A stretch of 64,000 bases of DNA, taken from Sphingomonas pituitosa NBRC 102491. Its GTDB lineage: Bacteria > Pseudomonadota > Alphaproteobacteria > Sphingomonadales > Sphingomonadaceae. A program made the translations under genes and the position numbers. Shown piece after piece: positions 33,026-43,046 of this stretch (position 1 is its first letter; every line of letters starts with the position of its first letter). The notes under the pieces are model-generated. The model was not told the origin of the DNA. It searched no databases and worked only from the letters and a program-made list of their open reading frames with translations. The stretch is from positions 99,535 through 163,534 of the forward strand of contig NZ_BCYY01000010.1 of the NCBI RefSeq assembly GCF_001598435.1. Direction: 5' to 3'.

Positions 33026-33850
33026 ATGAGTCTGACGTTTAACGCCGTTCTTGAGAGCTATCGTATAGACCCGCGCCAAGTCCGGTTGCTTCGGCACCAG
33101 AACGGCGCTGTTAAAGGTCGTACCCTCTACTCCTTGTGGCGAGATGACCATGCCAGCTTTGTGGCATACCAGAACATCCAAACTAGCCAGAACCGATCGC
33201 GACTAGCCTCTCCCTTCTGGGCTGCTTTTGTGGTGACTCCGGCGCAGTCAAATCTCTTCGTCGGCCTGTACGAGGTAGAGAGAATCGGTGAGTGCCCGAT
33301 TGGCGCCGTAGACCCATTCAAGCTGCACGACGTCGCGGGTTCAGACCTCTACCGTTCGGAATTGTTCAAAGCCTCAGAGGCGGATGTCGGCCGCATCTTC
33401 ATTGATTGGGGGCCGGGGACACGCACCTGGGCTCAGAAGGCTGCCGATCAGCCCAAGCCGATTGTCGAAATCACTCGCGTTTTCAAGGAAGAGGAATTCC
33501 CTGGTTACACGCGCTTTATCGCCAGGCTTTCGGGGTTGGGGGCGCTTCCCCCATCTTGGCTCACGGCGTTGCGAGCCGCGAAGGGTGTTTATCTCCTCAC
33601 GTGCCCTGACACGAAGGAGCAGTATGTCGGCTCAGCTTATGGTGAAGACGGCTTCCTGGGCCGATGGCTCGCCTACGCGCGCGATGGTCACGGCGGCAAT
33701 GTCGTACTTAAGAGCCGCGATAGGTCCGATTATCAGGTCTCTATCCTGGAGGTCTGTGGGTCGGCCGCTTCACCGGAGGAGGTTATAGGCGTCGAGGGGC
33801 TTTGGAAGGCCAAGCTTCAGACGCGCGAAATGGGTCTGAATGGCAATTGA
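33026..33850 (+). CDS. GIY-YIG nuclease-domain protein
   Basis: 274 residues. The C-terminal ~95 residues form a GIY-YIG domain: GVYLLTCPD (187-195), QYVGSAYG (199-206), the Arg in GRWLAYARDG and a late Glu in IGVEGLWKAKL. The N-terminal ~170 residues are a separate domain with no family I can name. GIY-YIG enzymes cut DNA; stand-alone versions occur in restriction, repair and mobile contexts. It follows the putative nuclease-ATPase pair on the same strand but is about 700 bases away, so co-function is uncertain. Confidence 0.82.
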   Translation: MSLTFNAVLESYRIDPRQVRLLRHQNGAVKGRTLYSLWRDDHASFVAYQNIQTSQNRSRLASPFWAAFVVTPAQSNLFVGLYEVERIGECPIGAVDPFKLHDVAGSDLYRSELFKASEADVGRIFIDWGPGTRTWAQKAADQPKPIVEITRVFKEEEFPGYTRFIARLSGLGALPPSWLTALRAAKGVYLLTCPDTKEQYVGSAYGEDGFLGRWLAYARDGHGGNVVLKSRDRSDYQVSILEVCGSAASPEEVIGVEGLWKAKLQTREMGLNGN

Positions 33851-34028
33851 GTTCATCCTGGCGGTCTCGCAGAGGATTGGACGAGCCTTTTTGATCTGAG
33901 TGCGGTGCGCCTGTCGATCGCGCCGGTTGCCGGTGGTGGCCACTGACGGCGGTAACAAATCGTCGCCTTTGGCATATATCCGGCGTGGGGGCGGCATCCC
34001 GTCGCCCCTTATCAGGAGTACGAGCACA

Positions 34029-34121
34029 ATGGCATTCGCAGACCTGTGCACCTTGCTTCTTGTGTTGTTTGCCTTCGGTACCCTTCTTTTGAAGGTCATC
34101 GAGGTAGCGCGCCAGAAGTAG
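34029..34121 (+). CDS. 30-residue hydrophobic peptide, toxin-like
   Basis: An AGGAG site at 34014-34018 precedes an ATG opening a 30-residue frame: a short polar start, one membrane segment (CTLLLVLFAFGTLLLKVI) and a basic tail (EVARQK). Size, single helix and charged C-terminus resemble type I toxin or holin-like peptides (Ldr/Fst style). Two strong hairpins follow within 75 bases. There is no homology evidence; function is a guess from shape and context. Confidence 0.5.
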   Translation: MAFADLCTLLLVLFAFGTLLLKVIEVARQK

Positions 34122-34130
34122 CACACGGGC

Positions 34131-34156
34131 GGGGGGGTGGCGGCAACCGCCCCCCC
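34131..34156 (+). other. G-rich/C-rich hairpin after the small peptide gene
   Basis: A run of seven G and GGCGG pair with CCGCC and a C-run around a short CAA loop. There is no U-tract of its own; it sits just before a canonical terminator. Confidence 0.5.
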
Positions 34157-34164
34157 AAACGATT

Positions 34165-34197
34165 GAGGCCCCGGGGCGGCAACCCCGGGGCCTCTTT
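34165..34197 (+). terminator. Rho-independent terminator
   Basis: A perfect 12-base stem GAGGCCCCGGGG / CCCCGGGGCCTC with a CGGCAA loop, followed by TTT. It closes the small-peptide transcript and the defence-like segment. Confidence 0.88.
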
Positions 34198-34343
34198 ATC
34201 TACCAAGTGTGTTTCCGCACTGGCATTCGCATGATCAACAATAGGTTGAATCGGTTGCGAGTTCAATAACGCAGGTTATCGTCTGAACCCCCGTCATATG
34301 GCCTCGACGAGCCGCCGTCCCCCGGCCCCTGCGATGCCCGCCA

Positions 34344-34973
34344 CTATCCGCGTCCTCGAGTGGGGAATGCGGGTCCTCTGACGGTCATCTTGGCAGCGTC
34401 GTAAGGACGCTGCAGCGCCACGATCTCGGCGTATGTGCCGGTAAGCCAGATGTCGATTTCGTCAGGCTCTAGGATCGTGATCATAGCCTTGGGATGGATG
34501 GGCTCAACCAACTCATTCGCGTCACACGTCACCATTGTGAACCCCGGACCTTCGGCGGTTCGCTGCCAGAATCCCGCGACGGCGAAGGTCGGCTGATCGA
34601 TGACGCTGAACCACATCTCGCCCTTCAGCGGCGGCTTGCCGTCACCCAGATCGTGTTTCTCTGGGGTGAACTCAGCGAACTCGGTCAGGGGGATGATGCA
34701 CCGGTTCTCCGGCTTCTCAGCGAGCCGGCGCCACTGCGGGAGCTTGAGGTTCCTCACGTTCGTCATCGGGTAAGCGGCTTGCCCACCGAGGACGTCCCAG
34801 GTCATCACGTCCCATGCCCGCTTTCCGTCCTGCTCGCGGATGACATAGTTCCGCGACTTCGGCCGCAGCTCGACCGGGTTGAACCGGTTGTCTCGAGGCC
34901 GCTCTTCAAACAGCTCGGCCGCAGATCCAAACAGCGTTTCGGGTTCACCGCTATAGCGCGCTCTATTGCACAT
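34344..34973 (-). CDS. SRAP (YedK/HMCES-like) abasic-site protein
   Basis: 209 residues starting MCNRARYSG. Cys2, exposed after Met removal, is the residue that crosslinks abasic sites in single-stranded DNA in this family. Family motifs RFNPVELRPKSRNYVIR, MTNVRNLKLPQWR, CIIPLTEFAEF and the late EPIHPKAMITIL are present. It protects abasic sites from error-prone processing. A LexA box lies 57-71 bases upstream, and the error-prone polymerase cassette diverges from the same region. Confidence 0.93.
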   Translation of the reverse strand: MCNRARYSGEPETLFGSAAELFEERPRDNRFNPVELRPKSRNYVIREQDGKRAWDVMTWDVLGGQAAYPMTNVRNLKLPQWRRLAEKPENRCIIPLTEFAEFTPEKHDLGDGKPPLKGEMWFSVIDQPTFAVAGFWQRTAEGPGFTMVTCDANELVEPIHPKAMITILEPDEIDIWLTGTYAEIVALQRPYDAAKMTVRGPAFPTRGRG

Positions 34974-35029
34974 GGGGGCAAGCTAGCATCCGGATCCTTA
35001 TCTGCAACGAACCTCGAAGGCCGCGGGCT

Positions 35030-35044
35030 GTTCCACGTCCGTTC
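35030..35044 (-). promoter_or_regulatory. LexA box upstream of the SRAP gene
   Basis: GTTC-CACGTCC-GTTC: an exact match to the alphaproteobacterial direct-repeat SOS box GTTC-N7-GTTC. Confidence 0.78.
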
Positions 35045-35098
35045 CGTCAATCCACAGGTCCGTGGTTGCCCCGTCTTGACCGATCGAGCCTCTTAAGG

Positions 35099-35113
35099 GA
35101 ACATAAAGGGAAC
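35099..35113 (+). promoter_or_regulatory. LexA box upstream of imuA-imuB-dnaE2
   Basis: GAAC-ATAAAGG-GAAC, the reverse-strand form of the same SOS box, 21 bases before the imuA start. Confidence 0.85.
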
Positions 35114-35133
35114 GAGTAGAGTCTTAGAACACG

Positions 35134-35895
35134 ATGACTGCCGCCCTCGAGTCCCTCGCGCCCAGCATAGCGCACCTCCGCACGATCGCGACGCCCGCGA
35201 CCGACTACCGGGTGCTGCCCTTTGGTGTGGACGCAATCGACAGCCGTCTCGGGGCAGGGGGGCTTCGCGCCGGCGCGCTTCATGAGGCATCGGCGCGCAG
35301 CGTCGCCATGGTCGACGATGCCGCCACGACGCTCTTCCTAGCCGGTATCGCCGCGCGCGAAGCCGCAGAAGCGAATGCACCGGTTCTGTGGGCGAGCTGC
35401 CGCAGCGACCTGTACGCGCCAGGCCTGGCTCAAGCTGGTCTACCATCCTCCAGCGTGATCTACGCGCAGCCCCGCGACGATGCCGCGCTCCTGGCCGTCA
35501 TCGAGGATGCGGTTCGCGACGGCACGCCGTCTGTGGTCGTCGCTGAGGCAACCCGGGTTTCGATGGTCGCCACGCGGCGCCTGCAGCTGGTGGCCGCCGA
35601 GGCAGACATGCCAGTGCTGCTGCTGCGGCGCCGTCGCGGGCGCGAACAGGATCCGCTGGGCGAGCCATCGGCCGCATGGACGCGGTGGCGGATCGGCGCT
35701 GCGCCGTCCGAGCGGCTGAGTGTTGCCGGCGTGGGGCGGCCGCGATGGTCGGTTGAGCTGGCGCGCCAGCGTGGTGGGGCATCCTTCTCCCTGATTGTGG
35801 AGGGTAGCGATGAGACGGGTCGTCTCGCTGTTCCTGCCGAACTTGGCCATCGAGCGGCTGAGACGGTTGGAACGGCCCGCAGCGCGGCCGCCTGA
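35134..35895 (+). CDS. imuA: ImuA, RecA-like mutasome protein
   Basis: 253 residues of a SulA/RecA-related fold: FGVDAIDSRLGAGGLRAGALHEASA at the N-terminus, then VLWASCRSDLYAPGLAQAGL and PSVVVAEATRVSMVATRRLQL, the pattern of alphaproteobacterial ImuA. It works with ImuB and DnaE2 in SOS-induced mutagenic lesion bypass. It is the first gene of an SOS-controlled operon, and imuB starts within its last 86 bases in another frame. Confidence 0.9.
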   Translation: MTAALESLAPSIAHLRTIATPATDYRVLPFGVDAIDSRLGAGGLRAGALHEASARSVAMVDDAATTLFLAGIAAREAAEANAPVLWASCRSDLYAPGLAQAGLPSSSVIYAQPRDDAALLAVIEDAVRDGTPSVVVAEATRVSMVATRRLQLVAAEADMPVLLLRRRRGREQDPLGEPSAAWTRWRIGAAPSERLSVAGVGRPRWSVELARQRGGASFSLIVEGSDETGRLAVPAELGHRAAETVGTARSAAA

Positions 35896-37600
35896 GCGGC
35901 CCGCGCTTCAGCTCCCCGTGGACGATGATCCCGGCGCTTGCTCGGTGCCGAGGAATGGAGGCTGGCGACCTGGTGCCCGCTGGGCGCGGCAAGGTGCGGA
36001 TCCACGCGCCGACGTCGAGGCGCAGATCGCGGCGCTGCCTTCGCACGCGAAGCCGCCGATGCGCGAACTCGGCCGACGCTCGGAGCCCGCCAGCAATCCA
36101 TACAAGGCAATTCACGGCGTAAGCACTGCGGAAGCATCGCGTTTTCATATTGAAACCACATCAGAGGCGCCGCTGGCGCTGGTGGGGAAGGTGGGCCGCC
36201 GCGAGGAAGTCGTGGCCGCGTGCCTCGGTGCGCAAGCGCTCGGCATCCGCCCCGGCATGGCCGCCACGCACGCCCGCGCCCTGGTGTCGGACCTGGACTT
36301 CCGTCCCGCAGAGCCCGAGGCGGATGCTGCGCTTCTCGATCGCCTAGCCCTGCTGGCCGTGCGCCGCTGGTCGCCCACGGCCGCGGTGACGCCGAACGAC
36401 GGGCTTTGGATCGACCTGACCGGCTGCGAACACCTGCATGGCGGCGAGGAGCGTTTCTGTAGGCGGCTCCGGCAGTTCTGCCGGCGCGCTGGCCTCACCG
36501 CGCGCGTCGCCGTCGCCGATACTCCCGGCGCGGCACATGCTCTCGCCCGTTATGGCCGAGATGATCTGATCCGCGTCGAGTCGGGCAGGACGGCCGACGC
36601 GCTCGCACCGCTGCCGATCGCCGCCCTTCGCCTATCCGCGACTGCACAAGCTGCAGCTCGGAAGTTTGGGTTCGAGCGCATTGCGGATCTCTTGCCTGTC
36701 GCGCGCGGCCCGCTCGCCCGACGCCTTGGTCTGCCGGCGATCGAGCGCCTCGATCAGGCGTTGGGCGCGGTAGCCGAGCCCATTACGCCGCGAGAGGATG
36801 CGGAGGTGCCGTTCGTCGAGCGTCGGCTGCTGGAGCCGATCGGCACCGCAGAGGCGATCGAGCAGGTCATGGGCGATCTGCTGGGCGACCTGGCCCAAGT
36901 GCTGCAGGAGAGGGGTCTCGGCGCTCGATCACTTCGATTGACGGGTCTGCGCGTCGACGGCGGCGAGCAGGTGGTGGCGATCGGCACATCTCGGCCGACG
37001 CGAGAGGTGTCGCACCTCCTGCGCCTGCTGAAGCTCCGCATCGATCGCATCGACCCTGGAATGGGGCTCGAGCAGTTCTGGCTCGTTGCCCCGCATACCG
37101 AGCCACTCGATGCCGTGGACCTGGGCGCGGTGCTCGCCGGCGACACGATGGTCCGCGATCCGTCGCGCCTCGTCGACGTCATCGCAGGCAGGATCGGCCC
37201 CAGCGCCGTTTTCCGCATCGCGCCTGTCGAGAGCCATGTGCCCGAGCGCGCCATCGCGCAGGTCGATCCCAATGAGCAACCCGGAGAGTGGCCGGGTTGG
37301 CAGCGCCCGATCCGGCTGTTCGCGCGGCCCGAGCCGCTCTTCAATGTTCTCGCGCTGCTGCCTGACCAACCTCCGCGCCGGTTCGAGTGGCGCGGCAAGC
37401 GCTACACGATCGTCGGTGGCGACGGACCTGAGCGCGTCCACGGCGAGTGGTGGCGACGCGATGCCGAGACCTGGGCGATCCGCGACTACTACCGGGTCGA
37501 GGACGAGGAGGGCGGCCGCTACTGGGTGTTTCGCCGCGGCGACGGCTTTCAGGACAACACCGGAGATCTTTCCTGGTGGATCCATGGTGTGTTCGGATGA
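35810..37600 (+). CDS. imuB: ImuB, inactive Y-family polymerase subunit
   Basis: 596 residues from the ATG at 35810 with GGAGGG upstream. It begins [20 protein letters not shown]-family palm/finger and little-finger regions are recognisable ([38 protein letters not shown]), but the catalytic acidic residues of an active polymerase are not in place, as is normal for ImuB. It bridges the beta clamp and DnaE2. The C-terminal [19 protein letters not shown] and WWIHGVFG are typical. The gene overlaps imuA by 86 bases and dnaE2 by four. Confidence 0.93.
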   Translation: MRRVVSLFLPNLAIERLRRLERPAARPPERPALQLPVDDDPGACSVPRNGGWRPGARWARQGADPRADVEAQIAALPSHAKPPMRELGRRSEPASNPYKAIHGVSTAEASRFHIETTSEAPLALVGKVGRREEVVAACLGAQALGIRPGMAATHARALVSDLDFRPAEPEADAALLDRLALLAVRRWSPTAAVTPNDGLWIDLTGCEHLHGGEERFCRRLRQFCRRAGLTARVAVADTPGAAHALARYGRDDLIRVESGRTADALAPLPIAALRLSATAQAAARKFGFERIADLLPVARGPLARRLGLPAIERLDQALGAVAEPITPREDAEVPFVERRLLEPIGTAEAIEQVMGDLLGDLAQVLQERGLGARSLRLTGLRVDGGEQVVAIGTSRPTREVSHLLRLLKLRIDRIDPGMGLEQFWLVAPHTEPLDAVDLGAVLAGDTMVRDPSRLVDVIAGRIGPSAVFRIAPVESHVPERAIAQVDPNEQPGEWPGWQRPIRLFARPEPLFNVLALLPDQPPRRFEWRGKRYTIVGGDGPERVHGEWWRRDAETWAIRDYYRVEDEEGGRYWVFRRGDGFQDNTGDLSWWIHGVFG

Positions 37601-40600
37601 GCCGCTATGTTGAGCTGCAGGTGCTCACCCATTTCTCGCTGCTGCGCGGTGCCTCGAGCCCTGACGAGCTGTTCGCCGCCGCGGCGCTGCTCGGCTACCC
37701 GGCGATCGGCATAAGCGACATAGGCACCGTTGCCGGCGTCGTGCGAGCATGGGAAGCACAGAAGGCGACGGGGGTTCGCTCGATCGCGGGCACGCGCGTG
37801 GATCTGTCCTGCGGCCGCCGGCTGCTGCTCTACCCGACCGACCGCCCTGCTTGGTCCCGGATCACGCGGCTGCTGACCGTCGGCAAGAAACGGGCAGGGA
37901 AGGGGGGATGCCTGCTCCACTGGCACGATCTGGAACCCTGGTCGAAGGGCGTCATCGCCATCCTGCTGCCCCATGAGGCCGACGAGGAGAACCTGGCCGC
38001 CCTCCGCGATCTGAAGAAGGTCTACGGCCGCCGCGGCTACATGGCGCTGTTCCAGCGCCGTCGCCCCGGGGACGCCGTGCGGATCGACGCGCTGGCGAGG
38101 CAGGCGGGCGGTGCCGGAGTTCGCGCGGTGGTGACCGGCGACGTGCTCTACCATGCCCCCGATGCCCGCCTGTTGCAGGACGTGGTGACGGCTGTGCGCG
38201 AGAAATGCACGGTGGACGAGCTCGGCTATCGCCGCGAGGTGAATGCCGATCGCGCGCTCAAGTCACCCGACGAGATGATCCGGCGCTTCCGCGCTTATCC
38301 CGATGCGCTGCAGGCGAGTGTCGACATCGCCAACGCCTGCACCTTCGACCTGGGCGAGCTGGCCTACCAATACCCGCATGAGCGGCTGATCGACGGGCTG
38401 ACGGCACAGGAGGCGCTCCAACAGCTGGCGACCGAAGCCGTGAACCAGATGTTCGACGGCGACGTGCCGGCTGCCTACATGAACCAGATCGCGCACGAGC
38501 TGAAGCTGATCGAGGAGCTTGGCTATGCGCCCTACTTCCTCACCGTCTACGCAATCGTGCGGGAGGCCCGCCGGCGCGGGATCCTCTGCCAGGGCCGAGG
38601 CTCGGCGGCCAACTCCTGCGTATGCTTCGTTCTCGGCGTCACCTCGATCGATCCGATCAAGCACGAGCTGCTGTTCGAGCGCTTCGTCTCCGGCGAGCGC
38701 CGCGAGCCGCCGGATATCGACGTCGACTTCGAGCATGAGCGCCGCGAAGAGATCATCCAGTGGATCTACGAGACCTATGGGCGCGATCGCTCGGCGCTGA
38801 CCGCCGTCGTGACGCGCTACCGCGCGCGCGGCGCGGTGCGTGACGTCGGCAAGGCGCTGGGCCTGCCCGAGGATCTGACCTCCTCGCTCGCTGGCCTGGT
38901 CTGGGGCTGGTCGGCCGAAGGGGTAGGGGACAAGCAGGTCGAGGAGCTGAACCTCGATATTGGCGATCGCCGGCTGCGGCTGACGCTCGAGCTTGCCCGC
39001 AAGCTGATTGGGGTGCCCCGGCACATGAGCCAGCACCCGGGGGGCTTCGTCCTCACCCATGATCGCCTCGACGATCTGGTGCCCATCGAACCCGCGGCGA
39101 TGGAGGATCGCCAGATCATCGAGTGGGACAAGGACGACATCGACTCGCTCAAATTCATGAAGGTCGACATCCTGGGGTTGGGCATGCTCGGCTGCATGAA
39201 CCGCGCCTTCAACCTGCTCGAGGCGGAGAAGGGTTTGCATGTCGAAATGAAGGATCTGCAGGACGATGATCCTGCGGTTTTCGGCATGATCCAGAAGGCC
39301 GACACCCTCGGCACCTTCCAGATCGAATCCCGCGCGCAGATGTCGATGCTCCCACGCATGAAGCCGCAGCGCTTCTACGATCTGGTTATTCAGGTCGCGA
39401 TTGTGCGGCCAGGCCCGATCCAGGGCGACATGGTGCATCCCTATCTGCGCCGGCGCGAAGGGCTGGAGAAGCCCGAGTACCCACGCCCTGAGCTGCGCGC
39501 GGTGCTCGAGAAGACGCTTGGCGTGCCGTTGTTCCAGGAACAGGCGATGCGGGTGGCGATCGTCGGCGCCGGCTTCACCGCGGCCGAGGCCGACCAGCTC
39601 CGCCGCGCGATGGCCACCTTCAAGTTCACGGGCGGCGTCTCCCATTTCAGCGAGAAGCTGATCGAGGGGATGGTCGAGCGTGGCTACCCGCGCGAGTTTG
39701 CCGAGCGCACCTTCCGCCAGCTCGAGGGCTTTGGCTCCTACGGCTTTCCCGAGAGCCACGCCGCCTCCTTTGCGAAGATCTCCTACGCCTCGTGCTGGAT
39801 GAAGCACCACCACCCGGATGTGTTCTGCGCGGCGCTGATGAACGCGCAGCCCATGGGGTTCTACGCGCCGGCGCAGATCGTCCGCGACGCGCGCGAGCAC
39901 GGCGTCGAGGTTCGGCCGCCTTGCATCAACGCGAGCCGGTGGGACTGCACACTCGAGAAGACTGGCGGCCGCTACCTGGCCGTGCGGCTTGGGCTGCGGC
40001 AGATCCGCGGGCTGTCCAATGCTGACGGCGCCAAGATCGCGGCGGCGCGGGGCACCGCGCCCTTCACCTCCGTTGAGGAGGTCTGGCGTCGATCGGGCGT
40101 TCCGCGCGCGTCGATCGAGAAGCTTGCTGACGGCGACGCCTTCCACAGCTTCGGTGCCGATCGCCGGCAAGGGCTCTGGAAGGTAAGGGGGCTCGGCGAA
40201 GCGCCGCTCCCGCTCTTCGCCGCCGCCGACCGCGCGGCCGAGCGCTTCAGCGCGGAAGGGATGGAGCCGGAGGTAGCGCTGCGGCCGCTTACCGATGGGC
40301 GCGAGGTGATCGAGGATTACCGCTCGCTGCAGCTGTCTCTCCGCGCACATCCGCTGTCCTTCATTCGAGACGATTTGCGGCGGCGGGGCGTTACCAAATG
40401 CGCCGATCTCGCGAACATCCGCGACGGCCGACACGTCGAGGTCGCCGGCATCGTCCTGGTCCGCCAGAAGCCGGGTTCGGCTAAGGGGGTCTTGTTCATC
40501 ACGATCGAGGACGAGACCGGAATCGCCAATGGGATCCTCTGGCCCGACCGTTTCGAGGCGCAGCGCCGGACCATCATGTCAGCGTCGATGGTGGGCCTGA

Positions 40601-40860
40601 AGGGGCGGGTGCAGAAGGAGGGCGAGGTCATCCACGTCATCTGCGACCGCATCATCGACCACGGTGATCTGCTGCATCGGGTGGGTGAAATGTCGTTCCC
40701 GCACAAGACTGGCCGCGGCGACGGGGCGCGGCATGCAGGCTCGCCTGATCGCGGCGACGAAGCCTGGAAGCCCGAGGCGCGCAACCAGTACTGGCCGCCG
40801 CACGCCGACGGCATGGATCCGGAGGACGTCGTGCGGTTCAAGTCGCACGACTTCCATTGA
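37597..40860 (+). CDS. dnaE2: Error-prone DNA polymerase III alpha subunit DnaE2
   Basis: 1087 residues from the ATG at 37597 that overlaps the imuB stop. It begins with the PHP domain ([22 protein letters not shown]) and continues with the C-family polymerase catalytic region ([41 protein letters not shown]) holding the metal-binding aspartates. Helix-hairpin-helix and OB-fold parts follow ([21 protein letters not shown]). Length matches chromosomal DnaE2. It synthesises across lesions with ImuA and ImuB after DNA damage. Confidence 0.95.
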   Translation: MSRYVELQVLTHFSLLRGASSPDELFAAAALLGYPAIGISDIGTVAGVVRAWEAQKATGVRSIAGTRVDLSCGRRLLLYPTDRPAWSRITRLLTVGKKRAGKGGCLLHWHDLEPWSKGVIAILLPHEADEENLAALRDLKKVYGRRGYMALFQRRRPGDAVRIDALARQAGGAGVRAVVTGDVLYHAPDARLLQDVVTAVREKCTVDELGYRREVNADRALKSPDEMIRRFRAYPDALQASVDIANACTFDLGELAYQYPHERLIDGLTAQEALQQLATEAVNQMFDGDVPAAYMNQIAHELKLIEELGYAPYFLTVYAIVREARRRGILCQGRGSAANSCVCFVLGVTSIDPIKHELLFERFVSGERREPPDIDVDFEHERREEIIQWIYETYGRDRSALTAVVTRYRARGAVRDVGKALGLPEDLTSSLAGLVWGWSAEGVGDKQVEELNLDIGDRRLRLTLELARKLIGVPRHMSQHPGGFVLTHDRLDDLVPIEPAAMEDRQIIEWDKDDIDSLKFMKVDILGLGMLGCMNRAFNLLEAEKGLHVEMKDLQDDDPAVFGMIQKADTLGTFQIESRAQMSMLPRMKPQRFYDLVIQVAIVRPGPIQGDMVHPYLRRREGLEKPEYPRPELRAVLEKTLGVPLFQEQAMRVAIVGAGFTAAEADQLRRAMATFKFTGGVSHFSEKLIEGMVERGYPREFAERTFRQLEGFGSYGFPESHAASFAKISYASCWMKHHHPDVFCAALMNAQPMGFYAPAQIVRDAREHGVEVRPPCINASRWDCTLEKTGGRYLAVRLGLRQIRGLSNADGAKIAAARGTAPFTSVEEVWRRSGVPRASIEKLADGDAFHSFGADRRQGLWKVRGLGEAPLPLFAAADRAAERFSAEGMEPEVALRPLTDGREVIEDYRSLQLSLRAHPLSFIRDDLRRRGVTKCADLANIRDGRHVEVAGIVLVRQKPGSAKGVLFITIEDETGIANGILWPDRFEAQRRTIMSASMVGLKGRVQKEGEVIHVICDRIIDHGDLLHRVGEMSFPHKTGRGDGARHAGSPDRGDEAWKPEARNQYWPPHADGMDPEDVVRFKSHDFH

Positions 40861-40863
40861 GCC

Positions 40864-41160
40864 ATGGCCAAATTGCCGAGGCACCAGCGCGTCGTTATCG
40901 CGCTCTCGGTGCATATTCTGAGAAGCGGGGTGACCAGGTGCGCGCAATCCCGTGTCGATCTGCCCGAGATTCGCTTGGCGCTGCGCTGCCTGCTGCCCCA
41001 CTGCCCGGAGAAGTGGCCGCTCACCTGCTATTGGGACGCTGCGGGCCAAGAGAATGAGATCGGGCGATCCCAAGGGGTGACTGCTGCGTTCAACGGGATC
41101 GTGCGGCAGCTGCGGCGCGCCGGCTGCTACGAGGAGGTGACGCCGCATGATCTTCGATAG
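40864..41160 (+). CDS. Hypothetical protein after dnaE2
   Basis: 98 residues with three bases between the dnaE2 stop and its ATG, so it may be in the SOS operon. No motif recognised: a basic N-terminal helix, CLLPHCPEKWPLTCYWD in the middle, and a helical end. Confidence 0.6.
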   Translation: MAKLPRHQRVVIALSVHILRSGVTRCAQSRVDLPEIRLALRCLLPHCPEKWPLTCYWDAAGQENEIGRSQGVTAAFNGIVRQLRRAGCYEEVTPHDLR

Positions 41161-41168
41161 AGCGCGAC

Positions 41169-41402
41169 ATGCCGGCTAAGGTCGAAGGCCCGTACAAGAC
41201 CCTGGGCGAGTGGGCTGTCGAGCGCGCCGACATGCGGATCGTCTGCGAATGCGGACGCACGATCAACGTGCCGGCCGACAAGATCCTCTCGCGGTTCGGC
41301 AGGGACAGCAGCGTCCAGCAAGCCGTGATCCGCTTGCGTTGCAGTACATGCCGGCGCCGCGGGCATGCTACCATTTCTCCCATTTCGGTGTTGAAGCGCT
41401 AG
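41169..41402 (+). CDS. Small zinc-ribbon-like protein
   Basis: 77 residues with a four-Cys set (IVCECGRTINVP and LRCSTCRRRGH) that suits a zinc ribbon. It begins eight bases after the previous stop. Function unknown. Confidence 0.62.
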   Translation: MPAKVEGPYKTLGEWAVERADMRIVCECGRTINVPADKILSRFGRDSSVQQAVIRLRCSTCRRRGHATISPISVLKR

Positions 41403-41416
41403 GAAGGGTTGGCACG

Positions 41417-41686
41417 ATGCCGGAGACGAAGCCCACAACGACCGACGATATCCGCAACTTGCTTGCGCACCTTCTAGCCGGCGCGGCGGGTGAAGATGAA
41501 GCGCACTGGCTGAAGCTGATTGGACCGGTGACCGCTCTGCCGATCATCGATGCTCCCAGGTCTAATTGGCGGATCGAGCCGAAGGGTAAGCCTGGGGAAG
41601 TGGAGGCGATTGAGAAAGCCGCAGAGGTGGTGCGCTTGGCCTACCCGTATGTGCCTTCTCCTCGCGCGGGAGGCGCCGCTCGCTGA
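41417..41686 (+). CDS. Hypothetical protein
   Basis: 89 residues from the ATG at 41417 (MPETKPTTTDDIRNLLAHLL) with GGAAGGG upstream. It is acidic and helical, with no known motif. It ends a run of small plus-strand genes after dnaE2. Confidence 0.55.
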   Translation: MPETKPTTTDDIRNLLAHLLAGAAGEDEAHWLKLIGPVTALPIIDAPRSNWRIEPKGKPGEVEAIEKAAEVVRLAYPYVPSPRAGGAAR

Positions 41687-41748
41687 TGCGCGGAAATGCG
41701 CCGAGCGAGCCTCAGCTCTGCTCGGCGCGCTGCGTACCACTCGTCGGG

Positions 41749-41925
41749 TTAGCGCTTCAGATACTCGCGAACGTCATCGGCACGATCGCCTACGGCGTTC
41801 ACTGCCTCGACCAGCTTCTCCTTCGACACACCGAAGGACTCCATCCAGTCTCGGACCTCATATTCCTCGCTCAGCGAAATCCGCTGGCGATCTTGACCAC
41901 CAACCTGCGTCTTATCGTCTGCCAT
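41749..41925 (-). CDS. DUF3606 family small protein
   Basis: 58 residues from the ATG at 41925 with an excellent AGGAGGTG site. The sequence MADDKTQVGGQDRQRISLSE, then EYEVRDWMESFGVSKEKL and the ending VREYLKR, is the DUF3606 pattern. Members are common in alphaproteobacteria; the role is unknown, possibly stress-related. Confidence 0.88.
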   Translation of the reverse strand: MADDKTQVGGQDRQRISLSEEYEVRDWMESFGVSKEKLVEAVNAVGDRADDVREYLKR

Positions 41926-41959
41926 GCCTTCACCTCCTGGAGCGATGCCAAGCCTTTGA

Positions 41960-42145
41960 TTATTTGGCTGAAGGGCCTTCCGGCTCATCGGCCTGCTTCC
42001 GCGTTTGGAGGTACGCAGCCCCAACGAGGGCCAGCACAACCGCCGCACCTGCAATCAGGCCGCGGTTCCTCCTGAAAAATCCTTTCGAGGGTCGTTTGGA
42101 CTTCGCTTTCGCGGAGCGGGCTTTCTTATTGGGCTTCTTCGTCAT
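41960..42145 (-). CDS. Small basic single-span membrane protein
   Basis: 61 residues: a Lys/Arg-rich N-terminus (MTKKPNKKARSAKAKSKRPS), one membrane helix (GLIAGAAVVLALVGAAYLQT) and an acidic tail. No family known. It lies upstream of the DUF3606 gene on the same strand. Confidence 0.55.
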   Translation of the reverse strand: MTKKPNKKARSAKAKSKRPSKGFFRRNRGLIAGAAVVLALVGAAYLQTRKQADEPEGPSAK

Positions 42146-42252
42146 GCGGGCTGAACCGTTGTGCCGCCCACTAGTTGCTCACATTGTCCGTTGCAGGCAT
42201 CGCGCTAGCGTTGTCTTTTCTGGAAAGCGGCTTTCTGTTGTGGAGAGGATCA

Positions 42253-42621
42253 TTGGCAGCTTCGCCCACCCCCGACTTCACCGTTTCGGACGCCGACAAG
42301 CTCGCGATCGCCAGCCACGTTGTGCCAGCAATCATGGAGAGCTTCCGAGCCATGTCCGCTGAGGGTGTGGTGACGGCAGACGACGTGATCGACACCTTGT
42401 CCCTTGGCATCGCCACGATGCTCGAGAACGACACCCACATCAGGACGCCGGAAGATACCGAGGCCGCGATGCAAAGCGTTGAGACGTTCGTGAACCGCTG
42501 GGCCCGCCGGCTCCGGGACGGACGCTCCTCGCCCGACGGCCCGAGTTTCCTCGCCAAATCGATCGACAAGTATCGTGCCGAGCTGGCCGAGATCGAGGCA
42601 CAGGCCGCCGACCAGAGCTAA
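42253..42621 (+). CDS. Hypothetical helical protein
   Basis: 122 residues from a TTG at 42253 with GGAGAGG four to ten bases upstream. The frame is also open to a TTG at 42175, which would add a hydrophobic segment but has no ribosome site. The body (FTVSDADKLAIASHVVPAIM...) is helical and acidic, without a known motif. Confidence 0.55.
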   Translation: MAASPTPDFTVSDADKLAIASHVVPAIMESFRAMSAEGVVTADDVIDTLSLGIATMLENDTHIRTPEDTEAAMQSVETFVNRWARRLRDGRSSPDGPSFLAKSIDKYRAELAEIEAQAADQS

Positions 42622-42644
42622 GCCGGCGCGCTGGAATGCGTCAC

Positions 42645-42833
42645 CTACTCCGCTGAGCCGTCTTCCGAGGGCGTTTCGACATAGCGGCTGAGGACGGAGT
42701 TTCGCGCTGCCATCTTCTCCCACATCTCTGCGCTCTCGCTGTGCTTTCGCCGCACATTGATCAACGGCGTCGCTTCTGCGGCTTCACGGTGCTCGCGGGC
42801 TCTTTCGAGACAATAGGTCGGACTCTCGCTCAT
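42645..42833 (-). CDS. Small conserved-type plasmid protein
   Basis: 62 residues from the ATG at 42833 (MSESPTYCLERAREHREAAE). The amphipathic helical pattern, continuing HSESAEMWEKMAAR, resembles a small protein often seen in sphingomonads. Function unknown. The longer upstream frame is not supported. Confidence 0.62.
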   Translation of the reverse strand: MSESPTYCLERAREHREAAEATPLINVRRKHSESAEMWEKMAARNSVLSRYVETPSEDGSAE

Positions 42834-43046
42834 ACCGCTCCCCATCTGGGCGTCTAGAACGTGAAGAAGAGCCGATCGTTGCGAATAGAAGCGATAACCT
42901 TCATCTATTACAAGCGAAACGGAGCCGAATAACCTATGCAAAAAAATGGCGCTCCACCACGGAGCGCCTACGAAGTTTGGGTCGTGCGGCGTGAATACCA
43001 TCTCGCTTCCGATGATCAACGGCTTGCGACAATACATTACAAATTT

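Noticed and set aside
38263..40434. 723-codon minus-strand frame
   Set aside because: It lies wholly antisense to dnaE2, whose domains are clear. Long antisense frames are common in high-GC codon-biased DNA; it has no motif and is His/Arg/Leu-rich.
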